A stretch of DNA of 39,175 bases from Gammaproteobacteria bacterium (GTDB lineage: Bacteria > Pseudomonadota > Gammaproteobacteria > SZUA-140), in the NCBI GenBank assembly GCA_015488555.1, contig WFNO01000078.1, positions 1-39,175 of the forward strand. The letters are read 5' to 3'. Position numbers and translations under genes: made by a program. Shown piece after piece: positions 1-9,550 of this stretch. Position 1 is the stretch's first letter, and each line of letters begins with the position of its first letter. Under the pieces are notes generated by a model that saw only the letters and a program-made list of their open reading frames with translations, searched no databases and was not told the origin of the DNA.

Positions 1-1
1 T

Positions 2-130
2 GAGCTGGGCAATTTCTGTCCCAGGAACATTGGTGAATTGAGTAACTATGCACGGCGCAGGCTCAGGTCCATGCAGCGCCGGCCAACACTGGTGACCGCG
101 TTCTGGAAACAGGCCGAGTTGCCTTTGTGA
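2..130 (+). CDS. C-terminal fragment of an IS630-type transposase (cut by window edge)
   Basis: The reading frame is open from the first complete codon at base 2 to a TGA at 128-130 and gives 42 residues. They include ELGNFCPRNIGELSNYARRR and, close to the end, RRPTLVTAFWKQAELPL. I recognise this as the usual C-terminus of one IS630-family transposase subgroup: an NFCP motif, then an arginine-rich helix, then a TAFW...AEL ending. The catalytic DDE core would lie upstream, outside the window. It differs at its C-terminus from the complete IS630-type transposase at the other end of the window, so it belongs to a different element. Whether the gene is intact cannot be told. The call rests on remembered family similarity over a short stretch. 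Confidence 0.55.
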   Translation, partial: ELGNFCPRNIGELSNYARRRLRSMQRRPTLVTAFWKQAELPL

Positions 131-358
131 AATGTTCATCATTTATGCAAGTATCAATAGGAGCCAGGTCGAATAGTACCTCGTTGTGCCGCTTTCTCGC
201 GACGGCGCCCAATTACCTGGATAGGCTCCTGGCATCGAGTCGGGAGTCGAAACAGGAACCGAAACGGGAATCGGGGGCGGCTTCGCGCTCTCTGTTTCCG
301 CTCGCTATGCGTCAGGCGGAGATTGGGGTTTGGGTACTCTGTAGAATAAGAGATTTGC
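131..358. other. Non-coding stretch between transposase fragment and yhbY
   Basis: No convincing gene is seen here; open frames on both strands are low-complexity and overlap each other. The first 40 or so bases probably include the right end of the insertion sequence whose transposase ends at 130. Bases 236-285 hold an imperfect short repeat, with variants of GAAACGGGAATCGGG such as GAAACAGGAACC. AGGAGCC near 160 and GGCTCCT near 225 form a 7-bp inverted pair. There is no T-run after a stem, so I do not call a terminator for yhbY. Confidence 0.5.
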
Positions 359-697
359 TCACGAATCTCCCGTGTATTCTCCGGTATGCGCTGGTCGCCC
401 GGGACGATAGAGAACGGCGATGCGGCCAATGTGCTGGACCCAGGCGCTGCAGGTCCGGCGGCAAATCTCTTCGGTTACCCGCTGGCGTGTCGTGCGGTCA
501 AGACCGACCAGCTTGATTTTGATCAGCTCGTGATGGGCCAGGCTCAGGTCGATTTCCCGGAGCACCGCGGGTGTGAGTCCGGCCTGTCCCACGGTCACTA
601 CCGGTTTGAGCGCGTGCGCCCGGGCGCGCAGCGCCCTGCGCTGTTTCGACGTGAGCTGCGGCGCGTCCTGGAGCGTATGTAGGGCGGATTTCGTCAT
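359..697 (-). CDS. yhbY: YhbY-type ribosome-assembly RNA-binding protein (CRM domain)
   Basis: The 112-residue product is one CRM domain, a small fold that binds pre-50S ribosomal particles and takes part in large-subunit assembly in the cytoplasm. Diagnostic features are the N-terminal LTSKQRRALRARAH helix, the strand-loop KPVVTVGQAGLTP with the RNA-binding GxxG loop (GQAG), and the terminal strand IGRIAVLYRP. The length matches the family (about 97-110 residues) with a short extra tail after the domain. It is transcribed divergently from rlmE, another 50S maturation gene, with about 50-100 bp between the starts. This pairing next to rlmE-ftsH is the standard gammaproteobacterial arrangement. 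The ATG at 697 is the first good start after the AT-rich promoter-like region at 701-717. Confidence 0.93.
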   Translation of the reverse strand: MTKSALHTLQDAPQLTSKQRRALRARAHALKPVVTVGQAGLTPAVLREIDLSLAHHELIKIKLVGLDRTTRQRVTEEICRRTCSAWVQHIGRIAVLYRPGRPAHTGEYTGDS

Positions 698-700
698 GAG

Positions 701-717
701 GCTATGATAGTATAGTA
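701..717. promoter_or_regulatory. Candidate divergent promoter region between yhbY and rlmE
   Basis: An AT-rich island, GCTATGATAGTATAGTA, sits in an otherwise GC-rich spacer. Read on the plus strand it offers TATGAT (703-708) or TATAGT (711-716) as -10 boxes for rlmE. Read on the minus strand it offers TATACT or TATCAT for yhbY. Neither direction has a good TTGACA-like -35 box at standard spacing. Overlapping -10 boxes would make the two promoters compete for polymerase. Called by eye only. Confidence 0.35.
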
Positions 718-745
718 GAAACTCAGTTCCGTGGAGTAGGAGGGC

Positions 746-1423
746 GTGGCTCGCCTGGATTCCACATCATCGAAGTCGAGATACGCGTTCCCTGAATTCA
801 TGTCCAAACGCCCCAGCAGCCGGCGCTGGCTCACCGAGCACCACAACGACGACTACGTGCGACGGGCCCGCGAGGCGGGTTACCGTTCGCGCGCGGCTTA
901 CAAGCTGCTGGAGATAGACGCACGGGATGGCCTGCTACAACCGGGCATGACAGTGGTGGATCTGGGGGCGGCGCCAGGCGGCTGGTCCCAGGTGGCAGCC
1001 CGGGCCGTGGGCCCACAGGGACGGGTGTTGGCCCTGGATCTCCTGCCCATGGCGCCGCTGCCCGGTGTGGAATTCATCCAGGGGGATTTTCACGAGCAGG
1101 CGGTGTATGAAGCACTGCTGGCACGGTTACCTGACGGCAGGGTAGATCTCGTCCTGTCGGATATGGCCCCCAATATCAGCGGCGTGGCGGCGGTGGATCA
1201 GCCTCGCTCCATATATCTAGTTGAATCGGCAGCAGAATTTGCATCTCGCGTATTGCGGTCCGGCGGTGTCTTGTTGGCCAAGGCCTTCCAGGGCAGCGGT
1301 TTTCAGGAACTGGTAAGGGAATTGCACTCCGACTATGTACAGGTGGTGGTGCGCAAGCCCAAGTCTTCCCGCCCTCGTTCCCGCGAAGTCTATCTATTGG
1401 CTCGAGGGCTGCGCGGGAAATGA
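746..1423 (+). CDS. rlmE: 23S rRNA (uridine-2'-O)-methyltransferase RlmE
   Basis: RlmE (FtsJ/RrmJ) methylates the 2'-O of U2552 in the 23S rRNA A-loop late in 50S assembly, using S-adenosylmethionine. The SAM-binding motif VVDLGAAPGGWSQ, the catalytic-tetrad segments LSDMAPNISG (Asp) and LLAKAFQGSGF (Lys), and the C-terminal SREVYLLARG (Glu) are all present, as is the upstream YRSRAAYKL segment with the first catalytic Lys. Two starts are possible. GTG at 746 has GGAG at 733-736 and AGGAGGG at 738-744 upstream and gives 225 residues. ATG at 800 has no Shine-Dalgarno sequence but matches the usual N-terminus (MSKRPSSRRWLTEHHND) and gives 207 residues, close to the family length of about 209. 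I keep the GTG because of its ribosome-binding site. ftsH follows on the same strand. Confidence 0.95.
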   Translation: MARLDSTSSKSRYAFPEFMSKRPSSRRWLTEHHNDDYVRRAREAGYRSRAAYKLLEIDARDGLLQPGMTVVDLGAAPGGWSQVAARAVGPQGRVLALDLLPMAPLPGVEFIQGDFHEQAVYEALLARLPDGRVDLVLSDMAPNISGVAAVDQPRSIYLVESAAEFASRVLRSGGVLLAKAFQGSGFQELVRELHSDYVQVVVRKPKSSRPRSREVYLLARGLRGK

Positions 1424-1443
1424 ACCTGGAGGCGCAGGTACGA

Positions 1444-1449
1444 TATAAT
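1444..1449 (+). promoter_or_regulatory. Perfect TATAAT -10 box upstream of the small ORF and ftsH
   Basis: TATAAT occurs 20 nt after the rlmE stop. The -35 region at 17-nt spacing (TGAACC, 1421-1426) is poor. If used, it would start a transcript near 1456, covering the small ORF at 1487 and ftsH. I saw no sigma32-type pair (CTTGAA with CCCCAT) at proper spacing, although ftsH is often heat-regulated. Confidence 0.4.
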
Positions 1450-1486
1450 CCTAGAACGATAGCCAGGGAAAGGAAGGCGCAGCATC

Positions 1487-1675
1487 ATGAACGGGAAAGG
1501 AGGCAAAACGATTCCAGACTTGAATGGTCAAATAACAAGACACATATCGATTAAGGAGGGAAGCAGGATTCGCGTAATGTCACTTCCCGCGGAAAGGGTG
1601 TGGGTCCGGGAGCGAAAACGGTTGAACGTTCGTGACCTCGCATCCGAAATTTTTTATTTCAGAGGTGTCTCTTGA
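1487..1675 (+). CDS. Small hypothetical protein between rlmE and ftsH
   Basis: This ORF of 62 codons has ATG at 1487, preceded by a purine-rich GGAAAGGAAGG at about 9 nt, and a perfect TATAAT 40 nt upstream. The product is strongly basic (repeated K/R, for example RVWVRERKRLNVRD) and has no signal peptide, membrane segment or family motif that I recognise. It stops 21 nt before the ftsH start, so co-transcription is possible. Base composition is lower in GC than the neighbours, which could mean a recent or non-coding origin. It may be a chance ORF in a 5' leader of ftsH. Confidence 0.3.
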   Translation: MNGKGGKTIPDLNGQITRHISIKEGSRIRVMSLPAERVWVRERKRLNVRDLASEIFYFRGVS

Positions 1676-1696
1676 ATCAGAAGAGAGGACAGTAAC

Positions 1697-3646
1697 TTGA
1701 ACGACATGGTCAAAAACATCATCCTGTGGGTGGTTATCGCCGTGGTGTTGATTTCAGTGTTCAACAACTTTAGCCCACCCCAGGTGGTTTCGCGTCAGCT
1801 CTCTTATTCCGAGTTCCTCGAAAGCGTCAAGAGCGGTGAGGTCAAGGAAGTGATCATCGACGGCCGCGCCATCCACGGGACTACCCAGAGCGGCGAGAAG
1901 TTCGCCACGTATAGCCCCGGCGATCCTGGTCTGGTGGGGGATTTGCTGGACAACAATGTGGTGATCCGGGCCCGGCCGCAGGAGCAGCAGAGCTTCCTCA
2001 TGCAGGTCTTCATCTCCTGGTTCCCCATGCTGCTACTGATCGCGGTGTGGATCTTCTTCATGCGCCAGATGCAGGGCGGTGGCGGAGGGCGTGGCGCCAT
2101 GTCCTTCGGCCGCAGCCGGGCACGCATGCTCAGTGACGACCAGGTGAAGGTCACATTCAACGACGTGGCCGGCGTGGAAGAGGCAAAGGAAGAGGTGGCC
2201 GAGCTGGTGGAGTTCCTGCGCGATCCCAGCAAGTTTCAGAAGCTGGGCGGCAAGATTCCCCGCGGTGTTCTCATGGTGGGCTCGCCCGGCACTGGGAAGA
2301 CCCTCCTGGCCAAGGCCATCGCTGGTGAGGCCAAGGTGCCATTCTTCACCATTTCCGGTTCCGATTTCGTGGAGATGTTTGTGGGCGTGGGTGCGGCCCG
2401 CGTACGTGACATGTTCGATCAGGCCAAGAAGCACGCCCCTTGTATCATCTTCATCGACGAGATCGACGCTGTGGGTCGGCATCGCGGCGCGGGTCTGGGC
2501 GGCGGCCACGACGAGCGCGAGCAGACCCTCAACCAATTGCTGGTGGAGATGGACGGTTTCGAGGGCAACGAGGGCGTGATCGTCATCGCCGCCACCAACC
2601 GTCCCGACGTGCTGGATCCCGCCTTGCTGCGTCCTGGCCGCTTCGACCGCCAGGTGGTGGTGCCTTTGCCGGACATCCGCGGCCGCGAGCAGATCCTCAA
2701 GGTGCACATGCGCAAGGTGCCGCTGGCCGACGACGTGGATCCCGCGGTCATCGCCCGCGGCACGCCTGGTTTTTCCGGCGCCGACCTGGCCAATCTGGTG
2801 AACGAGGCCGCCCTGTTCGCCGCCCGTGCCAACAAGCGTACGGTAGACATGGAGGATTTCGAGAAGGCCAAGGACAAGATCATGATGGGCGCCGAACGCA
2901 AGTCCATGGTGATGAGCGAGGAGGAAAAACGCCTCACCGCCTATCACGAGTCCGGGCATGCCATTGTCGGCCGTCTGGTGCCGTCCCACGACCCGGTGCA
3001 CAAGGTGAGCATCATTCCCCGCGGCCGGGCCTTGGGGGTTACCATGTTCCTACCGGAGGAGGATCGCCACAGCTACAGCAAACAGCGCCTGGAGAGCCAG
3101 ATCTCCAGCATGTTCGGCGGGCGCATCGCCGAAGAACTGGTCTTCGGTCCCGACGCCGTGACGACGGGGGCCTCCAACGACATCCAGCGGGCCACCGAGA
3201 TCGCCCGCAACATGGTTACCAAGTGGGGCCTGTCGGAGAAGATGGGGCCGCTCACCTACAGCGAGGAAGAGGGTGAGGTCTTCCTGGGTCATGCGGTGAC
3301 CCAGCACAAGAACGTCTCCGACGAGACGGCCCACGCCATCGACAAGGAAGTCCGTGCCATCGTGGACCGCAACTACGAACGGGCGCGCAAAATTCTCATG
3401 GAGAACATGGACAAGCTCCACATGATGGCAGAGGCCTTGATGAAATATGAGACCATCGACAGCGAACAGATCGACGACATCATGGCCGGCAAGGAGCCGC
3501 GCCCGCCGCGGGGTTGGGGCCAGTACGAGGGGCCGGGCTCTGGCGGCGATGCTGCAACGGACGAAACCGACTCCACCAAGAAGGCGCAAGAAGACGCGGA
3601 AGGTGGTGCCGAGGGTCAGATCGGAGGGCCTGCCAGCCAGCACTGA
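1697..3646 (+). CDS. ftsH: ATP-dependent zinc metalloprotease FtsH
   Basis: FtsH is a membrane-anchored AAA+ protease that unfolds and degrades misassembled membrane proteins and regulatory proteins. The 649 residues show TM helix 1 (about 6-24), a periplasmic domain, TM helix 2 (about 101-121), Walker A GSPGTGKT (195-202), Walker B IIFIDEID (250-257), the second region of homology around [17 protein letters not shown], and the zinc site HESGH (417-421). The C-terminus is a disordered acidic tail. Start choice: TTG 1697 gives [11 protein letters not shown], matching the MSDMAKNLILW form in E. coli, with AGAGGA upstream; ATG 1706 is the alternative. It lies between rlmE and folP as in many gammaproteobacteria. 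Confidence 0.98.
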   Translation: MNDMVKNIILWVVIAVVLISVFNNFSPPQVVSRQLSYSEFLESVKSGEVKEVIIDGRAIHGTTQSGEKFATYSPGDPGLVGDLLDNNVVIRARPQEQQSFLMQVFISWFPMLLLIAVWIFFMRQMQGGGGGRGAMSFGRSRARMLSDDQVKVTFNDVAGVEEAKEEVAELVEFLRDPSKFQKLGGKIPRGVLMVGSPGTGKTLLAKAIAGEAKVPFFTISGSDFVEMFVGVGAARVRDMFDQAKKHAPCIIFIDEIDAVGRHRGAGLGGGHDEREQTLNQLLVEMDGFEGNEGVIVIAATNRPDVLDPALLRPGRFDRQVVVPLPDIRGREQILKVHMRKVPLADDVDPAVIARGTPGFSGADLANLVNEAALFAARANKRTVDMEDFEKAKDKIMMGAERKSMVMSEEEKRLTAYHESGHAIVGRLVPSHDPVHKVSIIPRGRALGVTMFLPEEDRHSYSKQRLESQISSMFGGRIAEELVFGPDAVTTGASNDIQRATEIARNMVTKWGLSEKMGPLTYSEEEGEVFLGHAVTQHKNVSDETAHAIDKEVRAIVDRNYERARKILMENMDKLHMMAEALMKYETIDSEQIDDIMAGKEPRPPRGWGQYEGPGSGGDAATDETDSTKKAQEDAEGGAEGQIGGPASQH

Positions 3647-3761
3647 AGCCAGCGGCCCACAGCGGTAACCCCAAACGGTATCGGCCGGCTCTATTCTCGA
3701 ACTGGCATCGAGCAGGGTGGGAAGCGTGTTCGCCGATATCTGATCCGTGGGAGCGCACCCC

Positions 3762-4634
3762 ATGAATCCACCGTCCGGTCTGTTGCGTTGTGGCAGACAT
3801 GTCCTGGACTTGCGCCGGCCGCAGGTGATGGGAATACTTAACGTCACCCCCGATTCCTTCTCGGACGGGGGTGAATTTTTTTCGCTGGAGGCTGCTCTCG
3901 CCCATGCCCGACTGATGGTTGAGCAAGGGGCGGCTATCATCGATGTGGGCGGCGAATCCACCCGCCCCGGTGCGGTGCCGGTGGCCGAGACCGAGGAGTT
4001 GCGACGAGTGATCCCCGTGGTCGAGGCCTTGAGCGCCGAACTCTCCGTGCCGATTTCCGTGGATACCTCCAAACCCCGGGTGATGCGCGAGGCCGTGGCC
4101 GCTGGGGCGGGTATGATCAACGACGTGCGGGCCTTGCGCGCGGAAGGGGCACTGGAGGCCGCTGCCGAACTGGGGGTGCCGGTATGTCTCATGCACATGC
4201 AGGGCGAACCCCGCACCATGCAGGCAGCTCCCCGGTACCAGGACGTGGTGGCCGAGGTGATGCGATTTCTGGAGGCGCGGGTCGCGGCCTGTGAGGCGGC
4301 GGGCATTCCCGCGGAGCGCCTGCTGGTGGATCCAGGGTTCGGTTTTGGCAAGGAACTTGCCCATAATTTGGAACTCATGCGCCGCCTGGATCGTTTCCAG
4401 GAACTGGGGCTGCCACTGCTGGTGGGGGTCTCGCGCAAGTCCATGATCGGCGGTGTGCTGGACGTGCCGGTGGAGGACCGGCTCTACGGGAGTATCGCCC
4501 TGGCGGTGCTGGCGGTGTGGCAAGGGGCCCGCCTGATCCGCTGTCACGACGTGCGGCCCACCGTGGATGCAGTGCGCATCTGTCAGGCAGTGCTGGAAGG
4601 TTCGGAGCAATCCCCGCCGCGGCACGTGTCCTGA
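3762..4634 (+). CDS. folP: Dihydropteroate synthase
   Basis: FolP joins p-aminobenzoate to 6-hydroxymethyl-7,8-dihydropterin diphosphate in folate synthesis; it is the sulfonamide target. The 290-residue TIM-barrel protein carries both family signatures: [15 protein letters not shown] with the following GGESTRPGA loop, and the pterin-binding [24 protein letters not shown] and GVSRKSMIG segments. ATG 3762 is preceded by GGGAG (3749-3753) at 8 nt, which is better than the in-frame GTG at 3747. It lies 115 nt after ftsH and 121 nt before glmM, all on one strand; no terminator is visible in either gap. Confidence 0.97.
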   Translation: MNPPSGLLRCGRHVLDLRRPQVMGILNVTPDSFSDGGEFFSLEAALAHARLMVEQGAAIIDVGGESTRPGAVPVAETEELRRVIPVVEALSAELSVPISVDTSKPRVMREAVAAGAGMINDVRALRAEGALEAAAELGVPVCLMHMQGEPRTMQAAPRYQDVVAEVMRFLEARVAACEAAGIPAERLLVDPGFGFGKELAHNLELMRRLDRFQELGLPLLVGVSRKSMIGGVLDVPVEDRLYGSIALAVLAVWQGARLIRCHDVRPTVDAVRICQAVLEGSEQSPPRHVS

Positions 4635-4755
4635 TCGATCCGCGCAACGACGTACTACCGGTTTCTCTCCGGGACCGCGGGCCACCGCTTGGCATCGAAG
4701 GCCGACACGGCCGAGAACAGGGATTTGGAAACCGAATCACGAAAGAGGGAAGGGA

Positions 4756-6153
4756 ATGGGAGGAAGAGACAAGCGTTATTTCGGGACCGACGGCATTCGA
4801 GGGCGGGTGGGCCAGCCGCCCATCACGCCTGACTTCGTGCTCAAGCTGGGTTGGGCCGCCGGGCGCGTGCTGGCGGACGGCGGTCATGGCAGCGTGCTCA
4901 TCGGCAAGGACACGCGCATCTCCGGCTACATGTTCGAGTCCGCCTTGCAGGCTGGGCTCTCGGCTGCGGGGATCGACATCCTGCTGCTGGGGCCCATGCC
5001 CACACCCGCCATCGCCTATCTGACCCGTACCCTGCGGGGCGCCCAGGCCGGCATCGTCATCAGCGCCTCGCACAATCCGTATTACGACAATGGCATCAAG
5101 TTCTTCTCCGCCGAAGGAGCCAAACTGCCCGACGCAGTGGAACTGGCCATCGAGGACATGTTGGAGCAGCCCATGGAGACCCGCGATTCCGCCGCGCTGG
5201 GCAAGGCGGAACGGGTGAACGACGCTGCCGGGCGCTACATCGAATTCTGCAAGAGCACCATCCCCTCCACCTTGTCCCTGAAAGGACTTAAGATGGTGGT
5301 GGACTGCGCACATGGCGCCACGTATCACGTCGCCCCCCACGTCTTCGAGGAACTGGGCGCGGAAGTGATTCCGGTGGGCACCGAACCCGACGGCCTCAAT
5401 ATCAACCGGGCCTGCGGGGCCACTCACCTGGAGACCCTGCAGGCGCAGGTACTGGCGGCAGGGGCGGACCTGGGGATCGCCCTGGACGGGGACGGTGACC
5501 GGGTCATGATGGTGGACCACCGCGGGGAAGTGGTGGACGGTGACGAATTGCTGTTCATCATTGCCCGCTCCCGCCACGAGGCGGGCCGCCTGCCGGGTTC
5601 GGTGGTGGGGACGGTGATGAGCAATCTCGGCCTGGAGCACGCCCTGGCGGAACTGGGTGTGGAGCTGGCCCGGGCCGCGGTGGGCGATCGCTACGTATTG
5701 GAGATGCTGACCCGCAACGGTTGGGTGCTGGGCGGCGAGTCCTCGGGGCACATCATCTGCTTGGATCGTACCACCACCGGGGACGGCATCGTTTCCGCCT
5801 TGCAGGTGCTGGCGGCCATGGTGCAGGCGGGCGAGCCCTTGCATGCCTTCAAGGCCGGCATGCAGAAGTATCCCCAGCACATGGTCAACGTACCGCTCGT
5901 ACCCGGTTTCGATTGCCGGGCGTCGGCGGCCGTGCAACAGGCCGTGCAGGCCGTGGAGGCCGAACTGGCCCGGCGGGGGCGGGTGCTGTTGCGCCCCTCG
6001 GGCACGGAACCCGTCATCCGGGTCATGGTGGAAGGGGAGGACGAGAGCCAGGTGCGCCGCCTAGCCCAGCAACTGGCCGATGCAGTGGCCGAGGCCCAGT
6101 CCGGTTTCCGCGACCCGGGGGAAGGCGGGGCTGGTAGCCAGGCCTGCGGCTGA
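4756..6153 (+). CDS. glmM: Phosphoglucosamine mutase
   Basis: GlmM converts glucosamine-6-phosphate to glucosamine-1-phosphate on the route to UDP-GlcNAc, which feeds peptidoglycan and lipid A. Motifs are the N-terminal [10 protein letters not shown], the catalytic phosphoserine loop [17 protein letters not shown] (Ser105 by alignment with E. coli Ser102), the Mg-binding LDGDGDR, the sugar-binding GGESSGH, and the phosphate-binding [18 protein letters not shown] 4756 has AGAGGGAAGG just upstream. At 465 residues it is about 20 longer than E. coli GlmM, owing to a C-terminal tail ([15 protein letters not shown]). Upstream in-frame codons back to 4567 run through the folP end and are not expected to be translated. 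Confidence 0.97.
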   Translation: MGGRDKRYFGTDGIRGRVGQPPITPDFVLKLGWAAGRVLADGGHGSVLIGKDTRISGYMFESALQAGLSAAGIDILLLGPMPTPAIAYLTRTLRGAQAGIVISASHNPYYDNGIKFFSAEGAKLPDAVELAIEDMLEQPMETRDSAALGKAERVNDAAGRYIEFCKSTIPSTLSLKGLKMVVDCAHGATYHVAPHVFEELGAEVIPVGTEPDGLNINRACGATHLETLQAQVLAAGADLGIALDGDGDRVMMVDHRGEVVDGDELLFIIARSRHEAGRLPGSVVGTVMSNLGLEHALAELGVELARAAVGDRYVLEMLTRNGWVLGGESSGHIICLDRTTTGDGIVSALQVLAAMVQAGEPLHAFKAGMQKYPQHMVNVPLVPGFDCRASAAVQQAVQAVEAELARRGRVLLRPSGTEPVIRVMVEGEDESQVRRLAQQLADAVAEAQSGFRDPGEGGAGSQACG

Positions 6154-6316
6154 GCTAGCGGGCAAACCCTCCAGAGCCCCATTGCTGAGGCCTTGTCGTC
6201 TTGTGGCGGGCCGAACAGGCAGGCGCGGGCTTTTCCCACACAAGCCATGCCATATTGATTTCTCGCCCCCCTCCCGGTAAGCTTCAGCGTTCATTTTTTC
6301 AGCGAGAGGATTCGAG

Positions 6317-7078
<762 letters not shown>

Positions 7079-7094
7079 GCGGAGCGACGGCGGT

Positions 7095-7556
7095 ATGTTG
7101 ACGATCATCCTGGTGGTTCATATCCTGGTGGCGATCGCCTTGATCGGCCTGGTGCTCATCCAGCGGGGCAAGGGGGCGGACATCGGTGCAGCCTTCGGCA
7201 GCGGGGCGTCCCAGACTGTGTTTGGGAGTCGGGGATCTGCCTCCTTCCTAACCCGGACCACTGCGGTATTGGCCACGATATTCTTCGTGACTAGCCTGAG
7301 CCTGGCCTATCTGTATGCGCAGAAGACCGAACGCCGCAGCGTTACCGAGGTGCTGGAGACCGCTGCCGAGCCGGACGGCCGGCCCTCAGTTCCGCAATCC
7401 ACGGTACCGGATATGCCACCGGATTTGCCGCCCGTGCCTGCTGAGATGTTGGATGAGGGAGACGGTATGCCCACTGACGTACCGGTATTACCGGATCATG
7501 CCGATACAGTGGAGCCGTCAGGGAAAGCGTCAGGCGGGGATGCACCGTCTCCATAG
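7095..7556 (+). CDS. secG: Preprotein translocase subunit SecG
   Basis: SecG is the small inner-membrane subunit that helps SecYE and SecA move proteins through the Sec channel. The first 75 residues fit the family: TM helix 1 (about 2-22, ILVVHILVAIALIGLVLIQ), the conserved cytoplasmic RGKGADIGAAFGSGASQTVFG loop, and TM helix 2 (about 53-73). The remaining 75 residues form a proline- and acid-rich tail (PSVPQSTVPDMPPDLPPVP), making it 153 residues versus 110 in E. coli; such tails vary. ATG 7095 is only 16 nt after tpiA, with GGAGCGACGG upstream. tRNA-Leu follows 29 nt later, as in E. coli and Pseudomonas. Confidence 0.95.
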   Translation: MLTIILVVHILVAIALIGLVLIQRGKGADIGAAFGSGASQTVFGSRGSASFLTRTTAVLATIFFVTSLSLAYLYAQKTERRSVTEVLETAAEPDGRPSVPQSTVPDMPPDLPPVPAEMLDEGDGMPTDVPVLPDHADTVEPSGKASGGDAPSP

Positions 7557-7585
7557 GCCGGTTTCTCTCCACGATCTTTCTCATC

Positions 7586-7670
7586 GCCGATGTGGTGGAA
7601 TTGGTAGACACGCCGTCTTGAGGGGGCGGTGGCGAAAGCCGTGCCGGTTCGACTCCGGCCATCGGCACCA
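7586..7670 (+). tRNA. tRNA-Leu (anticodon GAG)
   Basis: This 85-nt class II tRNA has an encoded CCA (7668-7670). The acceptor stem GCCGATG (7586-7592) pairs with CATCGGC (7660-7666), with discriminator A at 7667. The anticodon stem CCGTC/GGCGG encloses loop TTGAGGG, placing anticodon GAG at 7620-7622. The long variable arm is GGC-GAAA-GCC, and the T arm has GGTTCGACTCC. It reads CUC/CUU. The position after secG matches E. coli leuU. The encoded CCA and the close 5' neighbour suggest release from a longer secG transcript. Confidence 0.97.
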
Positions 7671-7673
7671 AAA

Positions 7674-7764
7674 AATCAAAGGGGTCAGAGTAAATGATCA
7701 ACTGGGAGAGTATCTACTCCTAACTTCCTTACATATGTGATCATTTGCTCTGACCCCTTTGATT
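7674..7764. mobile_element. MITE-like perfect-hairpin element next to tRNA-Leu
   Basis: Two 27-nt arms, 7674-7700 and 7738-7764, are inverted copies of each other with a single mismatch (T at 7691 against G opposite). They flank a 37-nt centre without coding capacity. The arms contain AAAGGGGTCAGAG. I recall similar GGGGTCAGAGTAAAT-type ends around Y1/REP-associated transposase genes and small non-autonomous elements in gammaproteobacteria; that link is from memory. No transposase lies inside, so it would have to be mobilised in trans. It begins 3 nt after the tRNA CCA. As RNA it would fold into a long hairpin at the tRNA 3' side. Confidence 0.7.
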
Positions 7765-7822
7765 CCCTATATCCCCAATAAATAACAGGTTGATTATGCT
7801 TCCATTATTGCCTGGACTGTGC

Positions 7823-7852
7823 TTGACAGGGTGCAATGCGCTGGCCTAGACT
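7823..7852 (+). promoter_or_regulatory. Candidate sigma70 promoter of the nuo operon
   Basis: TTGACA (7823-7828), a full consensus -35 box, is followed after 18 nt by TAGACT (7847-7852), four of six matches to the -10 consensus. Transcription would begin near 7859, giving a leader of about 100 nt before nuoA at 7961. Bases 7765-7960 hold no gene that I can support. This is the only good promoter between the MITE-like element and nuoA. Confidence 0.55.
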
Positions 7853-7960
7853 CATCCATTCTGCAAGGCGGTCTTCTGGGGGAGGGAGATGGCCGGAAAG
7901 ATGCGAGTTCCCGCAACAAAAATATAAGATCGAAACGCTCAGGGCGGTGATACCTGTTCC

Positions 7961-8317
7961 ATGCTAGAGAACTATCTCCCGATTTTGGTTTTTCTCGTAT
8001 TGGGTATCTTCTTCGGCCTCATGCCGTTGATGGTCGGTTTCGCGTTGGGGCCACGCCGTCCTGACAGCGAGAAGCTCTCTCCCTATGAGTGCGGCTTCGA
8101 GGCCTTCGAAGACTCGCGCATGAAGTTCGACGTGCGTTATTACCTAGTGGCCATTCTGTTCATTATCTTCGACCTGGAGATCGCTTTCCTCTTTCCCTGG
8201 GCGGTAGTGCTGGAAGAGATCGGTATGTTCGGGTTTATGGCCATGGTGATCTTCTTGGGCATCCTGGTCATCGGTTTCGTCTACGAATGGAAGAAAGGCG
8301 CTCTCGAATGGGAATGA
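7961..8317 (+). CDS. nuoA: NADH-quinone oxidoreductase subunit A
   Basis: NuoA is a three-helix subunit of the membrane arm, at the junction with the peripheral arm near the quinone site. The 118 residues show TM1 (about 8-28), then the loop with [20 protein letters not shown], whose Cys is the residue known to move between exposed and buried states in complex I, then TM2 with the acidic pair in [14 protein letters not shown], and TM3. Length matches the family. ATG 7961 is preceded by AGGGCGG. It is the first gene of a complete nuoA-N set in canonical order. Confidence 0.97.
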   Translation: MLENYLPILVFLVLGIFFGLMPLMVGFALGPRRPDSEKLSPYECGFEAFEDSRMKFDVRYYLVAILFIIFDLEIAFLFPWAVVLEEIGMFGFMAMVIFLGILVIGFVYEWKKGALEWE

Positions 8318-8441
8318 TGGGCGCGGGCGGCGAGGCGGTGCGCCATGTGCCGCGTGCGGAGGGCGGCCGCTGGGTTTCCAGTTGGTATTTCCTCGATTTC
8401 GGTCCGAAAAAGGGCCGCAGCAGCGGCTGGAGAGCTTGACG

Positions 8442-8918
8442 ATGGCGATTGAAGGCATCCTCAAGGAGGGCGTGGTGACCACCACCGCGGACAAGCTCAT
8501 CAACTGGGCGCGCACTGGATCCTTGTGGCCCATGACCTTCGGCCTGGCCTGTTGTGCCGTGGAAATGATGCATGCCGGTGCCTCGCGCTACGACTTGGAC
8601 CGTTTCGGCGTGGTGTTCCGTCCCAGTCCCCGGCAGTCGGACGTGATGATCGTGGCAGGCACCCTGGTGAATAAGATGGCGCCCGCGCTGCGCAAGGTGT
8701 ATGACCAGATGAGCGAACCGCGCTGGGTGATTTCCATGGGTTCGTGCGCCAACGGCGGCGGATACTACCACTATTCCTATTCGGTGGTGCGCGGTTGCGA
8801 CCGTATTGTGCCGGTGGACATTTACGTGCCCGGCTGTCCGCCCACCGCCGAGGCCTTGCTCTACGGCGTCATCCAGCTCCAGAACAAGATCAAACGCACC
8901 AACACCATAGCCCGCTGA
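8442..8918 (+). CDS. nuoB: NADH-quinone oxidoreductase subunit B
   Basis: NuoB carries iron-sulfur cluster N2, the last electron carrier before quinone. The 158-residue product has the four N2 ligands: the tandem Cys37-Cys38 in LACCAVEMM, Cys102 in [11 protein letters not shown] and Cys132 in [14 protein letters not shown] 8442 begins the conserved [11 protein letters not shown]-terminus. The spacer of 124 nt after nuoA is open in one frame (a run ending at 8439) but shows no family motif, so I do not call a gene there. nuoC begins 8 nt after the stop. Confidence 0.98.
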   Translation: MAIEGILKEGVVTTTADKLINWARTGSLWPMTFGLACCAVEMMHAGASRYDLDRFGVVFRPSPRQSDVMIVAGTLVNKMAPALRKVYDQMSEPRWVISMGSCANGGGYYHYSYSVVRGCDRIVPVDIYVPGCPPTAEALLYGVIQLQNKIKRTNTIAR

Positions 8919-8926
8919 GCCCCATC

Positions 8927-9550
8927 ATGTCCGCACGTGTCGAGACACTGGCCGCACAGGTCCGGGAACGCTTCGGCGATCTGGTGGAGGCCTGCATCGT
9001 GGCCCATGGCGAACTCACGATCTGCATTCCCAAGACTAGCCTGCGCGAGGTCTGCCTGGCGCTGCGTGACGAAGAGCCTTTCCGGTTCGAGATGCTCATC
9101 GACCTGTGCGGGGTGGATTATCTCCGCTACGGCGAAAGTCCCTGGGAAGGGCCTCGTTTCGCGGTGGTCTATCATTTGTTGTCTATCGCCCGCAATCAGC
9201 GCATTCGCCTGCGCACCTTCGTGGCAGAGGACGATCCCCGGGTGGAATCCGTGGTGGAGATCTGGAACTCTGCCAATTGGTACGAGCGGGAGTGTTTCGA
9301 CCTGTTCGGCATCCTCTTCGAGGGCCATCCGGATCTGCGCCGCCTGCTCACGGACTACGGTTTCGTGGGGCATCCCTTCCGCAAGGATTTCCCTCTCGAG
9401 GGATTCGTGGAAATGCGCTACGACATCGAGAAACAGCGCGTGGTCTATGAGCCGGTGAGCATCGAACCGCGCATCAATGTACCGCGTGTGATTCGCCGCG
9501 ATCACCGCTATGTGGATCTCAGCGGAGGCGACGAGGTGCAAGGTGGCTGA
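8927..9550 (+). CDS. nuoC: NADH-quinone oxidoreductase subunit C
   Basis: NuoC is the 30-kDa-type subunit of the peripheral arm; it has no cofactor and packs against NuoD. The 207-residue product shows the family signature [20 protein letters not shown] followed by [20 protein letters not shown]. It is separate from NuoD, unlike the NuoCD fusion of E. coli. ATG 8927 lacks a clear Shine-Dalgarno sequence (GAGCCCCATC) but lies 8 nt after nuoB, so re-initiation is likely. Its 3' end overlaps nuoD by 8 nt. Confidence 0.97.
   Translation: MSARVETLAAQVRERFGDLVEACIVAHGELTICIPKTSLREVCLALRDEEPFRFEMLIDLCGVDYLRYGESPWEGPRFAVVYHLLSIARNQRIRLRTFVAEDDPRVESVVEIWNSANWYERECFDLFGILFEGHPDLRRLLTDYGFVGHPFRKDFPLEGFVEMRYDIEKQRVVYEPVSIEPRINVPRVIRRDHRYVDLSGGDEVQGG

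Noticed and set aside
3050-4444. 464-codon minus-strand frame across ftsH and folP
   Set aside because: It overlaps two certain genes on the opposite strand and shows no family motif.
8318-8441. Open frame in the nuoA-nuoB gap
   Set aside because: About 40 codons with no start signal or family; nuoB clearly begins at 8442.
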